Positions 1 to 8,267 of a stretch of 64,000 bases of DNA are shown in pieces; position 1 is the first letter of the stretch; every line of letters begins with the position of its first letter. The position numbers and the translations under genes were made by a program. Below the pieces are notes generated by a model. That model was not told the DNA's origin. It worked only from the letters and a program-made list of their open reading frames with translations, and searched no databases. Source of the DNA: Pseudomonas reactans (GTDB lineage Bacteria; Pseudomonadota; Gammaproteobacteria; Pseudomonadales; Pseudomonadaceae); the NCBI RefSeq assembly GCF_013385825.1, contig NZ_JACAPG010000008.1, forward strand, positions 186,001 to 250,000, written 5' to 3'.

Positions 1-2
1 GC

Positions 3-461
3 ATCTTGAGCATGACGCGCCAAGGCAACCAGACCCATTACCAAGCCAACCCCCAATGCCCGATTTACTCGGAGTTGTTGGCCATCGTGCGCAAGACCCT
101 GAGCCTGGATGAACCATTGCGCACTGCACTGGCGCCGTTCGCCAAGCAGATAACCTGGGCGTTTATCTACGGCTCCATCGCCAAAGGCGAGGCGCACTCA
201 TCCAGTGACATAGATCTCATGTTGATCGGCGAAAGCCTCAACTACAGTGAAGTCATGGAGCAGCTCATGCCGCTGGAAGAGCAACTGGGCCGCACCCTCA
301 ACCCGACGCTTTACACCCCTGAAGACTGGATCGGCAAATGGAATGCCGGGAACAGTTTTGTGCAGCGGGTCGTGCAGCAGGACAAGATCAACCTGATGGG
401 GAGCAACCCCCTGGAATCCACGGATGGACAACAAGGTAAACCTGGAGAATCTGCAACGTAG
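3..461 (+). CDS. MNT-type nucleotidyltransferase, 5' truncated by window edge
   Basis: The frame is open to the left edge, and an ATG at 12 falls inside what looks like the end of a winged-helix domain (residues like RQGNQTHYQAN), so the true start lies outside the window. The core is a minimal nucleotidyltransferase: the Gly-Ser motif followed by DxD appears as GSIAKGEAHSSSDIDLM around positions 171-222, which holds the metal-binding acidic residues. Homologues I recall carry an N-terminal winged helix followed by this domain. It overlaps the next gene (HEPN protein) by 38 bp, a coupling typical of MNT/HEPN toxin-antitoxin-like pairs, where the nucleotidyltransferase is the presumed antitoxin that AMPylates its partner. 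The assignment to the superfamily is firm; the antitoxin role is inference. Confidence 0.8.
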   Translation: MLSMTRQGNQTHYQANPQCPIYSELLAIVRKTLSLDEPLRTALAPFAKQITWAFIYGSIAKGEAHSSSDIDLMLIGESLNYSEVMEQLMPLEEQLGRTLNPTLYTPEDWIGKWNAGNSFVQRVVQQDKINLMGSNPLESTDGQQGKPGESAT

Positions 462-858
462 CGGCGGCTTGAAGGCTGAGCCGCCGGATCGCAAAGAGTG
501 TGATGGGCTGATGCGTTCAGCCAGGGATCGGCTGAGGGACGCCGGTAATCCGCAGTTATCATTCGCCAGTCGTTTCGACCTGGCTTACAACGCCGCTCAT
601 GCTATCGCCCTTACGGCCTTGCGCTTGCAAGGTTATCGCTCGGATAAACGCTATCTGGTCTTCCAATGCCTGGTTCATACCGCAGACGCCGGCAAAGTGC
701 AGGTGAGGTTGTTGGCGTTGTGTCATGAGCGTCGGAACCTCGCGGAATATGAAGGGTACATGGATGAAGATGAGGCGCTGCTGGGCCAATTAATGGAAGG
801 TGCGAAGATATTAATGAGCAATGTGCAAGCATTGCTTGCTGGTCATAGGTGGGAATGA
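424..858 (+). CDS. HEPN-domain protein, partner of MNT nucleotidyltransferase
   Basis: A 144-residue, mostly helical protein with ATG at 424 inside the preceding gene, so translation is probably coupled. Residues 100-112 contain CHERRNLAEYEGY, which occupies the place of the HEPN RNase signature (R-x4-6-H). In classical HepT toxins the motif ends in His-x-Tyr. Here there is Arg-Asn and a Tyr but no His at the expected spacing. Context with the MNT gene supports a HEPN/MNT pair. It may be an RNase toxin of a divergent clade or a non-catalytic partner. Confidence 0.72.
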   Translation: MDNKVNLENLQRSGGLKAEPPDRKECDGLMRSARDRLRDAGNPQLSFASRFDLAYNAAHAIALTALRLQGYRSDKRYLVFQCLVHTADAGKVQVRLLALCHERRNLAEYEGYMDEDEALLGQLMEGAKILMSNVQALLAGHRWE

Positions 859-871
859 ATCACCGGTCAAC

Positions 872-960
872 TGTAGGAGCCGGCTTGCCGGCGATGGCGT
901 GCTGTCAGTTGGCACATTGTTCAATTAGCGACCGCTATCGCTGGCAAGCCAGCTCCTACA
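872..960. repeat. REP pair (REPIN), GTAGGAGCCGGC family
   Basis: Two inverted copies, TGTAGGAGCCGGCTTGCCGG at the left and its near complement ending GCTCCTACA at the right, flank about 40 bp. The right arm has the variant core CTGGCAAGCCAG. It lies between the HEPN gene and mdcA and resembles the short palindromic REP doublets common in fluorescent pseudomonads. Confidence 0.93.
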
Positions 961-968
961 CAGGCTTT

Positions 969-1023
969 GTTACTCCAGCCGTAACGATCCACCGCCCAGC
1001 TTGATTGATGGCCCCCTCAATCA
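969..1023 (+). promoter_or_regulatory. Candidate MdcR operator region upstream of mdcA
   Basis: Two dyads lie between the REP pair and mdcA. The first is GTTAC-N7-GTAAC at 969-985, which fits the LysR-type T-N11-A pattern. The second is TGATTGA-N8-TCAATCA at 1002-1023. A LysR regulator gene (mdcR) ends the cluster, so these are plausible binding sites. No binding data; inference from symmetry and position. Confidence 0.45.
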
Positions 1024-1065
1024 CTCCTAAGGTACAGCCCACGACAGCAAACCCGTGGAGCGACC

Positions 1066-2736
1066 ATGACAACAACAATCACCCCCGACTCGCGCTGGAC
1101 GCGGCGGCGCGACGAGAAGCAGCGGCGGCTCGGGCTGGTCAAAAAATACGCAGACGGTGCGGTGTTGCCCAGTGACAGGATCGTCGAGGCGCTTGAGGCC
1201 CTGATCCTGCCCGGCGACCGTGTGGTGTTGGAGGGCAATAACCAGAAGCAGGCGGATTTCCTCTCGCGCTCCCTCGCCAAAGCCGACCCGTCCAAGCTCC
1301 ACGATTTGCACATGATCATGCCCAGTGTCGGCCGTTCCGAGCACCTGGATCTGTTTGAAAAAGGCATCGCCCGCAAGCTGGATTTCTCCTTCGCCGGCAC
1401 CCAATCCCTGCGCATCAGCCAGTTGCTGGAAGACGGCCTGCTGGAAATCGGCGCGATCCACACCTACATCGAACTCTATGCGCGGCTGGTGGTGGACCTG
1501 ATCCCCAACGTGGTGCTTTCCGCCGGCTTCATGGCCGACCGCGCCGGCAATATCTACACCGGCGCCAGCACTGAAGACACCCCGGCCCTGATCGAGCCCG
1601 CCGCGTTCAGCGATGGCATCGTGATCGTGCAGGTCAACCAGTTGGTGGACGACGTCACCGACTTGCCGCGCGTGGATATCCCGGCGAGCTGGGTGGATTT
1701 TGTGGTGGTGGCCGACAAGCCGTTCTACATAGAGCCGCTGTTCACCCGCGACCCGCGCCACATCAAGCCGGTGCACGTGCTGATGGCAATGATGGCAATC
1801 CGTGGCATCTACGAAAAACACAATGTGCAGTCGCTTAACCACGGCATTGGTTTCAACACCGCCGCCATTGAGTTGATTCTGCCGACCTACGGCGAATCCC
1901 TTGGCCTCAAGGGCAAGATCTGCCGCAACTGGACCCTCAACCCGCACCCCACCCTGATCCCTGCGATTGAAAGCGGCTGGGTGGAAAGCGTGCATTGCTT
2001 CGGCACTGAATTGGGCATGGAAAACTACATCGCCGCACGGCCGGATGTGTTCTTCACCGGCCGCGACGGCTCGATGCGTTCCAACCGTATGTTCTGCCAA
2101 CTCGCCGGCCAATACGCGGTGGACCTGTTTATCGGTGCGACGCTGCAAGTCGACGGCGACGGCCACTCCTCCACCGTAACCCGTGGCCGACTCGCCGGGT
2201 TTGGCGGCGCGCCGAACATGGGCCATGACCCACGCGGTCGTCGCCATGGCACGCCCGCCTGGCTGGATATGCGCCACGACGATGCGCCCGAAGCCTTGTT
2301 GGAGCGCGGCAAAAAGCTTGTGGTTCAAATGGTCGAGACCTTCCAGGAAGGCGGCAAACCCACCTTCGTCGACACCCTCGATGCTGTGGAAGTCGCCCGC
2401 AAAAGCGGCATGCCCCTGGCGCCGATCATGATCTACGGCGACGACGTCACCCACTTGCTCACCGAAGAAGGCATCGCCTACCTGTACAAGGCGCGTTCCC
2501 TCGAAGAGCGCCAGGCGATGATTGCCGCTGTGGCAGGCGTCACCGCCATCGGTATGCGCCACGACCCCAAGGACACCGCGCGCATGCGTCGCGAAGGCCT
2601 GATCGCCTTGCCCGAAGACTTGGGCATCCGCCGCACCGACGCCACCCGCGAACTGTTGGCCGCCAAGAGCGTGGCCGACCTGGTGGACTGGTCCGGTGGC
2701 CTGTACAACCCGCCCGCCAAATTCAGGAGCTGGTAA
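1066..2736 (+). CDS. mdcA: Malonate decarboxylase alpha subunit MdcA
   Basis: A 556-residue protein of the size and sequence of MdcA, the acetyl-S-ACP:malonate ACP transferase subunit. It exchanges acetyl for malonyl on the acyl-carrier subunit MdcC in the cytoplasm. The ATG at 1066 follows GTGGAG at good spacing. It is first of nine tightly packed genes and abuts mdcB (TAA directly followed by ATG). The first codons read ATG ACA ACA ACA ATC, creating an AACAACAA motif (1071-1078) of the kind bound by Hfq/Crc in pseudomonads. Identity is secure from the gene order mdcABCDEGH. Confidence 0.96.
   Translation: MTTTITPDSRWTRRRDEKQRRLGLVKKYADGAVLPSDRIVEALEALILPGDRVVLEGNNQKQADFLSRSLAKADPSKLHDLHMIMPSVGRSEHLDLFEKGIARKLDFSFAGTQSLRISQLLEDGLLEIGAIHTYIELYARLVVDLIPNVVLSAGFMADRAGNIYTGASTEDTPALIEPAAFSDGIVIVQVNQLVDDVTDLPRVDIPASWVDFVVVADKPFYIEPLFTRDPRHIKPVHVLMAMMAIRGIYEKHNVQSLNHGIGFNTAAIELILPTYGESLGLKGKICRNWTLNPHPTLIPAIESGWVESVHCFGTELGMENYIAARPDVFFTGRDGSMRSNRMFCQLAGQYAVDLFIGATLQVDGDGHSSTVTRGRLAGFGGAPNMGHDPRGRRHGTPAWLDMRHDDAPEALLERGKKLVVQMVETFQEGGKPTFVDTLDAVEVARKSGMPLAPIMIYGDDVTHLLTEEGIAYLYKARSLEERQAMIAAVAGVTAIGMRHDPKDTARMRREGLIALPEDLGIRRTDATRELLAAKSVADLVDWSGGLYNPPAKFRSW
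1071..1078 (+). promoter_or_regulatory. Hfq/Crc-type CA motif in mdcA start region
   Basis: AACAACAA immediately after the mdcA start codon matches the AANAANAA catabolite-activity motif through which Hfq with Crc represses translation in Pseudomonas. Similar motifs precede mdcL. Functional role is inferred. Confidence 0.55.
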
Positions 2737-3570
2737 ATGCGCGCACTCAAATTGCATGAACTGACACTTGCTGAACGCCTGGCGGATATGGCCGTCGATG
2801 CGCTGATCGATGAAGCCGACCTGTCGCCCAAACCGGCCTTGGTAGACCGTCGCGGCAACGGCGCCCATAGCGATTTGCACCTGGGCCTGATGCACGCCTC
2901 GGCGTTGTCGCTGTGGCCGATGTTCAAGGAAATGGCCGAAGCCGCGATTGAGTTCGGTGAAGTCGGCTTGCCGCTGCGCGAAGCCCTTGGGCGTATTGGC
3001 CGCGACGGTGAGCAAGCGATGCTCGTCACCACCCACGGCGTGAACACCCATCGCGGCGCAATCTGGGCCCTCGGTTTGCTCACCGCAGCGGCAGCGCTGG
3101 AACCGTGCTCTATCACCCTGAACGCCGCCAGATTAGCCCTGCTCAACGACCGCTACGCCCCACAACCCATGAGTCATGGCGCCCAGGTCGCCCAGCGCTA
3201 CGGCGCGCGCGGTGCCCGTGAAGAAGCCCAGCTCGGCTTTCCCTCGGTGGTGCAACGTGGCTTGCCGCAACTGCATAAAAGCCGCCAGCAAAATGCAGGC
3301 GAACAGAACGCCCGCCTGGACGCCTTACTGGCGATCATGACCGAACTGGCCGACACCTGCGTGCTTTACCGCGCCGGTCCCGAAGGCCTGTTAGCGATGC
3401 AGCAGGGCGCTCAAGCGGTGCTCGATGAAGGTGGCAGCGCAACGCTGGCAGGGCGTCGCCAATTGCATGAGTTAGACCTTCAACTGCTGGCCCTGAATGC
3501 CTCTCCGGGCGGCGCCGCCGACCTGTTGGCCGCCTGCCTGCTTATCGACCGCCTCGACGGAGCGTTGTGA
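2737..3570 (+). CDS. mdcB: Triphosphoribosyl-dephospho-CoA synthase MdcB
   Basis: A 277-residue homologue of the CitG/MdcB family, which condenses ATP with dephospho-CoA to make the precursor of the 2'-(5''-triphosphoribosyl)-3'-dephospho-CoA prosthetic group of MdcC. The ATG at 2737 directly follows the mdcA stop, with CAGGAG just upstream as ribosome site. Its stop TGA overlaps the mdcC ATG. Position between mdcA and mdcC is the usual one. Confidence 0.93.
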   Translation: MRALKLHELTLAERLADMAVDALIDEADLSPKPALVDRRGNGAHSDLHLGLMHASALSLWPMFKEMAEAAIEFGEVGLPLREALGRIGRDGEQAMLVTTHGVNTHRGAIWALGLLTAAAALEPCSITLNAARLALLNDRYAPQPMSHGAQVAQRYGARGAREEAQLGFPSVVQRGLPQLHKSRQQNAGEQNARLDALLAIMTELADTCVLYRAGPEGLLAMQQGAQAVLDEGGSATLAGRRQLHELDLQLLALNASPGGAADLLAACLLIDRLDGAL

Positions 3571-3869
3571 TGGAAACCTTGTCCTTTGAATTCCCCGCCG
3601 GGCAGCCGCCAAAAGGCCGTGCGCTGGTGGGTTGCGTTGGCTCGGGCGACCTGGAAGTGCTGTTGGAACCGGGTACGCCGGGCACGCTGACCATCCAGGT
3701 GCAGACCTCGGTGAATGGCGCCGAACAACGCTGGCAGCATCTGTTCGAGCGCATCTTCCAGGAGCAGACGCCGCCGGCGTTGAACATTGATATCCACGAC
3801 TTCGGTGCCACCCCCGGCGTGGTGCGTTTGCGCCTGGAGCAGGGTTTCGAGGAGATCGGCCATGACTGA
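3570..3869 (+). CDS. mdcC: Malonate decarboxylase acyl carrier protein MdcC (delta)
   Basis: A 99-residue acyl carrier subunit. The segment GCVGSGDLEVLLEP holds the Ser that carries the dephospho-CoA-derived prosthetic group; counted from the ATG at 3570 this is Ser25. The start is set by the TGATG junction with mdcB; a GTG at 3567 is the only alternative and is less likely. It overlaps mdcD by 8 bp. Confidence 0.94.
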   Translation: METLSFEFPAGQPPKGRALVGCVGSGDLEVLLEPGTPGTLTIQVQTSVNGAEQRWQHLFERIFQEQTPPALNIDIHDFGATPGVVRLRLEQGFEEIGHD

Positions 3870-4704
3870 TTTACTCGCCAAACACAGCTTCGTTGAACTG
3901 GGCGCGCGGCAGCGGGCCAAGGCGTTGCTGGACGCCGGTTCCTACCGCGAATTGATCGACCCGTTCCAGCGCGTCATGTCGCCGTGGCTCAGTCGCCAAG
4001 GTGTGGTGCCCCAGGCCGATGATGGGGTGGTGATTGCCAAGGGCAGCATTGATGGAAAACCTGTCGTCATTGCCGCCATCGAAGGCAACTTCCAGGGCGG
4101 CAGCCTCGGTGAAGTCGGCGGTGCAAAAATTGCTGGCGCCTTGGAGCTGGCAGCCGAGGACAATCGCAAGGGCATTCCCACCCGCGCCGTGCTGCTGCTG
4201 GAAACCGGTGGCGTGCGTTTGCAGGAAGCCAACCTGGGCCTGGCGGCCATCGCGGATATTCACGCGGCGATTGTCGATCTGCGCCAGTACCAGCCAGTGA
4301 TCGGCGTGGTGGCGGGCAGTGTCGGTTGCTTTGGCGGCATGTCCATCGCCGCTGGGTTGTGCAGTTACCTTGTTGTCACCCGCGAAGCGCGCCTGGGTTT
4401 GAATGGCCCGCAAGTCATCGAACAGGAAGCGGGGCTTGAGGAGTACGACTCCCGCGATCGGCCTTTCATCTGGAGCCTGACCGGCGGTGAGCAACGCTTC
4501 AACAGCGCTTTGGCCGATCGCTATGTCGCTGACGATGTGGCCGAGATTCAACAGACCGTCAGCGCATTACTACAAAAAGGCCTGCCCACCCAACAACGCA
4601 GCCGCCAGGCCGACTATTACCTGGCGCGCTTGGCCGAACTGGACGCCACGCCGCAAATCGACCCGGCGACGGTACGCGCGCTGTATCAAGGAGAACGCTC
4701 ATGA
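3862..4704 (+). CDS. mdcD: Malonate decarboxylase beta subunit MdcD
   Basis: A 280-residue carboxyltransferase-fold subunit which with MdcE decarboxylates malonyl-S-ACP to acetyl-S-ACP. The start at 3862 follows GGAGATCGG and gives the family N-terminus MTDLLAKHSF; upstream in-frame codons lie in mdcC and look like shadow sequence. Glycine-rich stretches such as GGSLGEVGG and GCFGGMSIAAG are those of the crotonase-like acyl-CoA pocket. It overlaps mdcE by 4 bp (ATGA). Confidence 0.94.
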   Translation: MTDLLAKHSFVELGARQRAKALLDAGSYRELIDPFQRVMSPWLSRQGVVPQADDGVVIAKGSIDGKPVVIAAIEGNFQGGSLGEVGGAKIAGALELAAEDNRKGIPTRAVLLLETGGVRLQEANLGLAAIADIHAAIVDLRQYQPVIGVVAGSVGCFGGMSIAAGLCSYLVVTREARLGLNGPQVIEQEAGLEEYDSRDRPFIWSLTGGEQRFNSALADRYVADDVAEIQQTVSALLQKGLPTQQRSRQADYYLARLAELDATPQIDPATVRALYQGERS

Positions 4705-5471
4705 GAGGTTTGCACTGGTTCAACGCATTGAGCGCCGGAGCGACAGCCGTTGAGGGTTTGCCCAACTCGCTGAAAGTCGCCGATGGTGTGCTGGGTGAGC
4801 AGCCTGTGCGCTATATCGCTGTGGTCACCGACGCGCAAAACCGCTTCCCCCGCGCACGCAATGGCGAAGTCGGCCTGCTGGAAGGTTGGGGTCTGGCGAA
4901 AGCCGTCGATGAAGCCATCGCCCGTGGTGACAAGCGCCCGATCATCGCCATTGTCGATGTACCGAGCCAAGCCTATGGCCGTCGCGAAGAAGCCCTCGGC
5001 ATCCACCAGGCCCTGGCCGCCGCCGCTGACAGCTACGCCCGTGCTCGACTGGCCGGGCACCCGGTGATTGCGCTGCTGGTGGGCAAGGCGATGTCCGGTG
5101 CGTTTCTCGCCCATGGGTATCAAGCCAATCGCCTGATTGCCCTGCGCGATCCCGGTGTGATGGTGCACGCGATGGGCAAGGCCTCGGCCGCGCGCGTGAC
5201 GCTGCGCAGCGTTGAAGAATTGGAAGCCTTGGCCGCCAGCGTGCCGCCCATGGCTTATGACATCGAAAGCTACGCTAGCCTGGGCTTGTTGTGGGAAACC
5301 TTGTCGGTCAGCCAGATTGAACAACCCACGCCGGAGGATGTGGCGCGGGTCAGCGATTGCCTGGTCAGTGCGATCAAGGATATTGGCAGCACCGACTTGA
5401 GCGGCCGCCTTGGTGCTACCAACCGCGCCGCTTCCAGCCACGTGCGCCAACTGCTGCGAGAGCAATGGTGA
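4701..5471 (+). CDS. mdcE: Malonate decarboxylase gamma subunit MdcE
   Basis: A 256-residue partner of MdcD in the decarboxylase. It shows GKAMSGAFLAHG, typical of the second carboxyltransferase subunit. Its ATG overlaps the mdcD stop (ATGA), and its own stop overlaps mdcG. Size and place match the family. Confidence 0.93.
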   Translation: MRGLHWFNALSAGATAVEGLPNSLKVADGVLGEQPVRYIAVVTDAQNRFPRARNGEVGLLEGWGLAKAVDEAIARGDKRPIIAIVDVPSQAYGRREEALGIHQALAAAADSYARARLAGHPVIALLVGKAMSGAFLAHGYQANRLIALRDPGVMVHAMGKASAARVTLRSVEELEALAASVPPMAYDIESYASLGLLWETLSVSQIEQPTPEDVARVSDCLVSAIKDIGSTDLSGRLGATNRAASSHVRQLLREQW

Positions 5472-6052
5472 ACGCCCACGATTTGCTCTGGGGCATGACC
5501 CCGGCGCACCTGCCTGCTGATGCTCCGCCGTGGGCGGTGGAGGCATTAGGCACGGTGGTGGTGCGTCGCGCCACCGTCACGCCGGGCTGGGTCGCGGTAG
5601 GCTTGCGCGGGCGTTCGCGCGAGCAGCGGTTTGCTGCCGAGATGCCGATTGCCGCGGTGCAGCGGCGAGTCACGCCGCAAGCGCTGCGTGAGGTTACCTC
5701 GATGCGAGACTTACCGGCTTTGCACGCACTCGAACAACTGCGGCCACTGCTGGCGCCCTTGAATTGGGGGGTTACGGGCAGCGCGGGTTTTGAGCTGGCC
5801 ACGGGCATTGAAGCGCTGCATGCCCAGAGCGATCTGGACCTGATGCTGCGCACGCCCGAGCCGCTGAATCGCAACGACGCACGTGACTTGCTGGCAACCT
5901 TGGACAAGGCCGCGTGCGCCGTGGATATGCAACTGCAAACACCTTTCGGCGCTATCGCCCTGCGCGAATGGGCCGGTCTATCGCGGCGGGTGCTGTTGAA
6001 AACGGTCAACGGTGCGCACCTCGTCCTCGACCCTTGGCAGGCCGTAGCATGA
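5465..6052 (+). CDS. mdcG: Phosphoribosyl-dephospho-CoA transferase MdcG
   Basis: A 195-residue holo-ACP synthase that attaches the MdcB product to Ser25 of MdcC. It contains a nucleotidyltransferase-like signature, VTGSAGFELATG followed by SDLDLML, with the DxD metal ligands. Start chosen at ATG 5465 (MVNAHDLLWG), overlapping the mdcE stop by 7 bp; the GTG at 5468 is possible. The frame stays open further upstream but that part is mdcE shadow. Confidence 0.92.
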   Translation: MVNAHDLLWGMTPAHLPADAPPWAVEALGTVVVRRATVTPGWVAVGLRGRSREQRFAAEMPIAAVQRRVTPQALREVTSMRDLPALHALEQLRPLLAPLNWGVTGSAGFELATGIEALHAQSDLDLMLRTPEPLNRNDARDLLATLDKAACAVDMQLQTPFGAIALREWAGLSRRVLLKTVNGAHLVLDPWQAVA

Positions 6053-6948
6053 GCAGCCTTCTGGTCTTCCCCGGCCAGGGCGCCCAACGTCCGGGCATGC
6101 TCCAGGCGTTGCCGGCCGATGTGTTGGAACACGCCAGCGAAGCCTTGGATGAAGACGTTCGCGCATTGGATTCGGCGGAGGCCCTGGCGAGTACCCGCGC
6201 CGTGCAGCTTTGCCTGCTGATCGCCGGCGTGGCCCACGCGCGCTTGCTGCAATACACGCCGGATTACGTCGCAGGGCTGTCCATCGGTGCTTACCCGGCA
6301 GCGGTGATTGCCGGTGCGCTGGATTTCGCCGACGCTCTCAAGCTGGTCAGCCTGCGCGGCGAGCTGATGCAAAACGCTTATCCACAGGGCTACGGCATGA
6401 CCGCGATCATCGGGCCGGAGTTATCCACCGTCGAAAGCTTGCTGGCCGAAATCCACAGCTCCGAAACCCCGGTGTACCTGGCCAATATCAACGCCGATAA
6501 CCAGACGGTGATCGCCGGCAGCGACAAAGCCATGAAGCTTGTCGCCAGTCGCATCAAAGGCAATGGCATTGCCAAGAGACTGGCCGTCAGCGTGCCGTCC
6601 CATTGCGCGTTGCTGGAGCAGCCAGCCCAGGCTTTGGCGCAAGCCTTCGTGCCGCTCAAGGCACCGCGCATCACCTACTTGAGCAGCACCCGTGCGCGGC
6701 CGATCCACAACCCCGAACAATTGCGCGATGACCTGGCCTTCAACATGTGTCGCATCGTCGATTGGCGCGGCACTGTGCAAAGCGCCTACGAGCGCGGCGT
6801 GCGCCTGCAAATCGAACTGCCACCGGGCGCCGTGCTCACCGGCCTGTCACGCCGCGTATTCGAACAAGGCACGGTGATCGCCTGCGAAGGCGCACGCCTG
6901 GACACCTTGCAGGCCCTGCTGCAAGAGGAGGAGCGCCGCCACCGATAA
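6049..6948 (+). CDS. mdcH: Malonyl-CoA acyltransferase MdcH
   Basis: A 299-residue FabD-like transferase that starts the cycle by loading malonyl from malonyl-CoA onto MdcC. It begins MSSLLVFPGQGAQRPGM, the family's N-terminal GQGAQ motif, and has GLSIGAYPAA as the nucleophile elbow. ATG 6049 overlaps the mdcG stop (ATGA). A 67-bp gap with CA-rich sequence separates it from mdcL. Confidence 0.94.
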   Translation: MSSLLVFPGQGAQRPGMLQALPADVLEHASEALDEDVRALDSAEALASTRAVQLCLLIAGVAHARLLQYTPDYVAGLSIGAYPAAVIAGALDFADALKLVSLRGELMQNAYPQGYGMTAIIGPELSTVESLLAEIHSSETPVYLANINADNQTVIAGSDKAMKLVASRIKGNGIAKRLAVSVPSHCALLEQPAQALAQAFVPLKAPRITYLSSTRARPIHNPEQLRDDLAFNMCRIVDWRGTVQSAYERGVRLQIELPPGAVLTGLSRRVFEQGTVIACEGARLDTLQALLQEEERRHR

Positions 6949-6974
6949 AGCATCACCCAAGGCTTTCGAAGCAC

Positions 6975-7016
6975 AACAACAACAATTTCGATCGAGCACT
7001 TTGAGGACAACAACAA
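6975..7016 (+). promoter_or_regulatory. Double Hfq/Crc-type CA motifs in mdcL leader
   Basis: AACAACAACAA at 6975-6985 and AACAACAA at 7009-7016, the second filling the gap between the GAGGA ribosome site and the mdcL ATG. Both match AANAANAA. Placement at the initiation region is typical of Crc/Hfq targets. Inference from motif and place. Confidence 0.6.
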
Positions 7017-7420
7017 TGATTATCTACGGTGTGGCATTGCTGGCGATCTGCACGCTCGCGGGCGTGATCATGGGCGACATGCTTGGCGTGTTGCTGGGCG
7101 TCAAATCCAATGTGGGCGGGGTGGGGATCGCGATGATCCTGCTGATCTGCGCCCGCCTGTGGATGCAAAAACGCGGCGGCATGACCAAGGATTGCGAAAT
7201 GGGCGTGGGCTTCTGGGGCGCGATGTACATCCCCGTGGTGGTGGCGATGGCTGCGCAACAAAACGTGGTCACCGCCCTGCACGGTGGGCCGGTGGCGGTA
7301 CTCGCGGCGATTGGTTCTGTGGTGGTGTGTGGTTGCACCATCGCGCTGATCAGCCGTACCCACAAGGGCGAACCCTTGCCCGCTGAGGAACCACTGATTG
7401 TTCCTGCGGGAGGCCGCTGA
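7016..7420 (+). CDS. mdcL: Malonate transporter subunit MdcL
   Basis: A 134-residue integral membrane protein with about four hydrophobic spans. With MdcM it forms the malonate importer found downstream of mdcH in Pseudomonas and Acinetobacter. The ATG at 7016 follows GAGGA; an upstream in-frame TTG at 7001 lacks support. It ends 1 bp before the mdcM ATG. Confidence 0.92.
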   Translation: MIIYGVALLAICTLAGVIMGDMLGVLLGVKSNVGGVGIAMILLICARLWMQKRGGMTKDCEMGVGFWGAMYIPVVVAMAAQQNVVTALHGGPVAVLAAIGSVVVCGCTIALISRTHKGEPLPAEEPLIVPAGGR

Positions 7421-7421
7421 T

Positions 7422-8186
7422 ATGTGGGATCTCATCGAAAAAGGTTTGGAGCATAACGGCCTGATCACCGCGTTTGCCTTTGTTGGCGTGGTGATGTGGA
7501 TTTCCGTGGTGCTGTCCAAGCGGCTGACCTTTGGGCGCATCCATGGCTCGGCGATTGCCATTGTCATCGGACTGGTCCTGGCCTGGGTCGGCGGCACGAT
7601 CACCGGCGGCCAGAAAGGTCTGGCGGACCTGGCGCTGTTCTCCGGCATCGGCCTGATGGGCGGCGCGATGCTGCGCGACTTCGCCATCGTCGCCACCGCG
7701 TTTGAAGTGCAAGCCACCGAGGCGCGCAAGGCCGGGATGATCGGTGTGATCGCGTTGCTGCTGGGCACGATCCTGCCGTTTATCGTCGGTGCGAGCATGG
7801 CCTGGGCCTTTGGTTATCGCGATGCGATCAGCATGACCACCATTGGCGCGGGTGCCGTGACCTATATCGTCGGCCCGGTGACCGGTGCGGCGATTGGCGC
7901 GACGTCGGATGTGATGGCGCTGTCGATTGCCACCGGGTTGATCAAGGCGATTCTGGTGATGGTGGGTACGCCTGTGGCGGCGCGCTGGATGGGCTTGGAT
8001 AACCCACGTTCGGCGATGGTGTTTGGTGGGTTGGCCGGCACGGTGAGCGGCGTGACCGCTGGCTTGGCTGCGACAGATCGGCGGTTGGTGCCGTATGGCG
8101 CGCTGACGGCGACGTTCCATACCGGGTTGGGTTGCTTGCTCGGGCCTTCGTTGCTCTATTTCATCGTGCGCGGCCTGGTCGGTTAG
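7422..8186 (+). CDS. mdcM: Malonate transporter subunit MdcM
   Basis: A 254-residue polytopic membrane protein (MadM family) with many glycine-rich helices, translated from ATG 7422 directly behind mdcL with GGGAGG upstream. It is the last gene of the mdc operon; a REP pair follows 5 bp after its stop, separating it from convergent mdcR. Confidence 0.92.
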   Translation: MWDLIEKGLEHNGLITAFAFVGVVMWISVVLSKRLTFGRIHGSAIAIVIGLVLAWVGGTITGGQKGLADLALFSGIGLMGGAMLRDFAIVATAFEVQATEARKAGMIGVIALLLGTILPFIVGASMAWAFGYRDAISMTTIGAGAVTYIVGPVTGAAIGATSDVMALSIATGLIKAILVMVGTPVAARWMGLDNPRSAMVFGGLAGTVSGVTAGLAATDRRLVPYGALTATFHTGLGCLLGPSLLYFIVRGLVG

Positions 8187-8191
8187 TTCCT

Positions 8192-8259
8192 TGTAGGAGC
8201 CCGGTTTGCCGGCGATGGCGTCCTTGAAATCGCCATCGCCGGCAAGCCGGGCTCCTACA
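8192..8259. repeat. REP pair between mdcM and mdcR
   Basis: Inverted TGTAGGAGCCCGG...CCGGGCTCCTACA arms with GCCGGCGATGGCG inside and only a short spacer. Sits exactly between two convergent genes and could end both transcripts. Confidence 0.93.
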
Positions 8260-8267
8260 AGGTTGGG

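Noticed and set aside
911..928. TTGGCAC-like sigma-54 promoter
   Set aside because: The -12 GC is missing at the required spacing and the sequence is the REP spacer.
1027..3051. 674-codon minus-strand frame over mdcA
   Set aside because: Antisense shadow of mdcA and mdcB.
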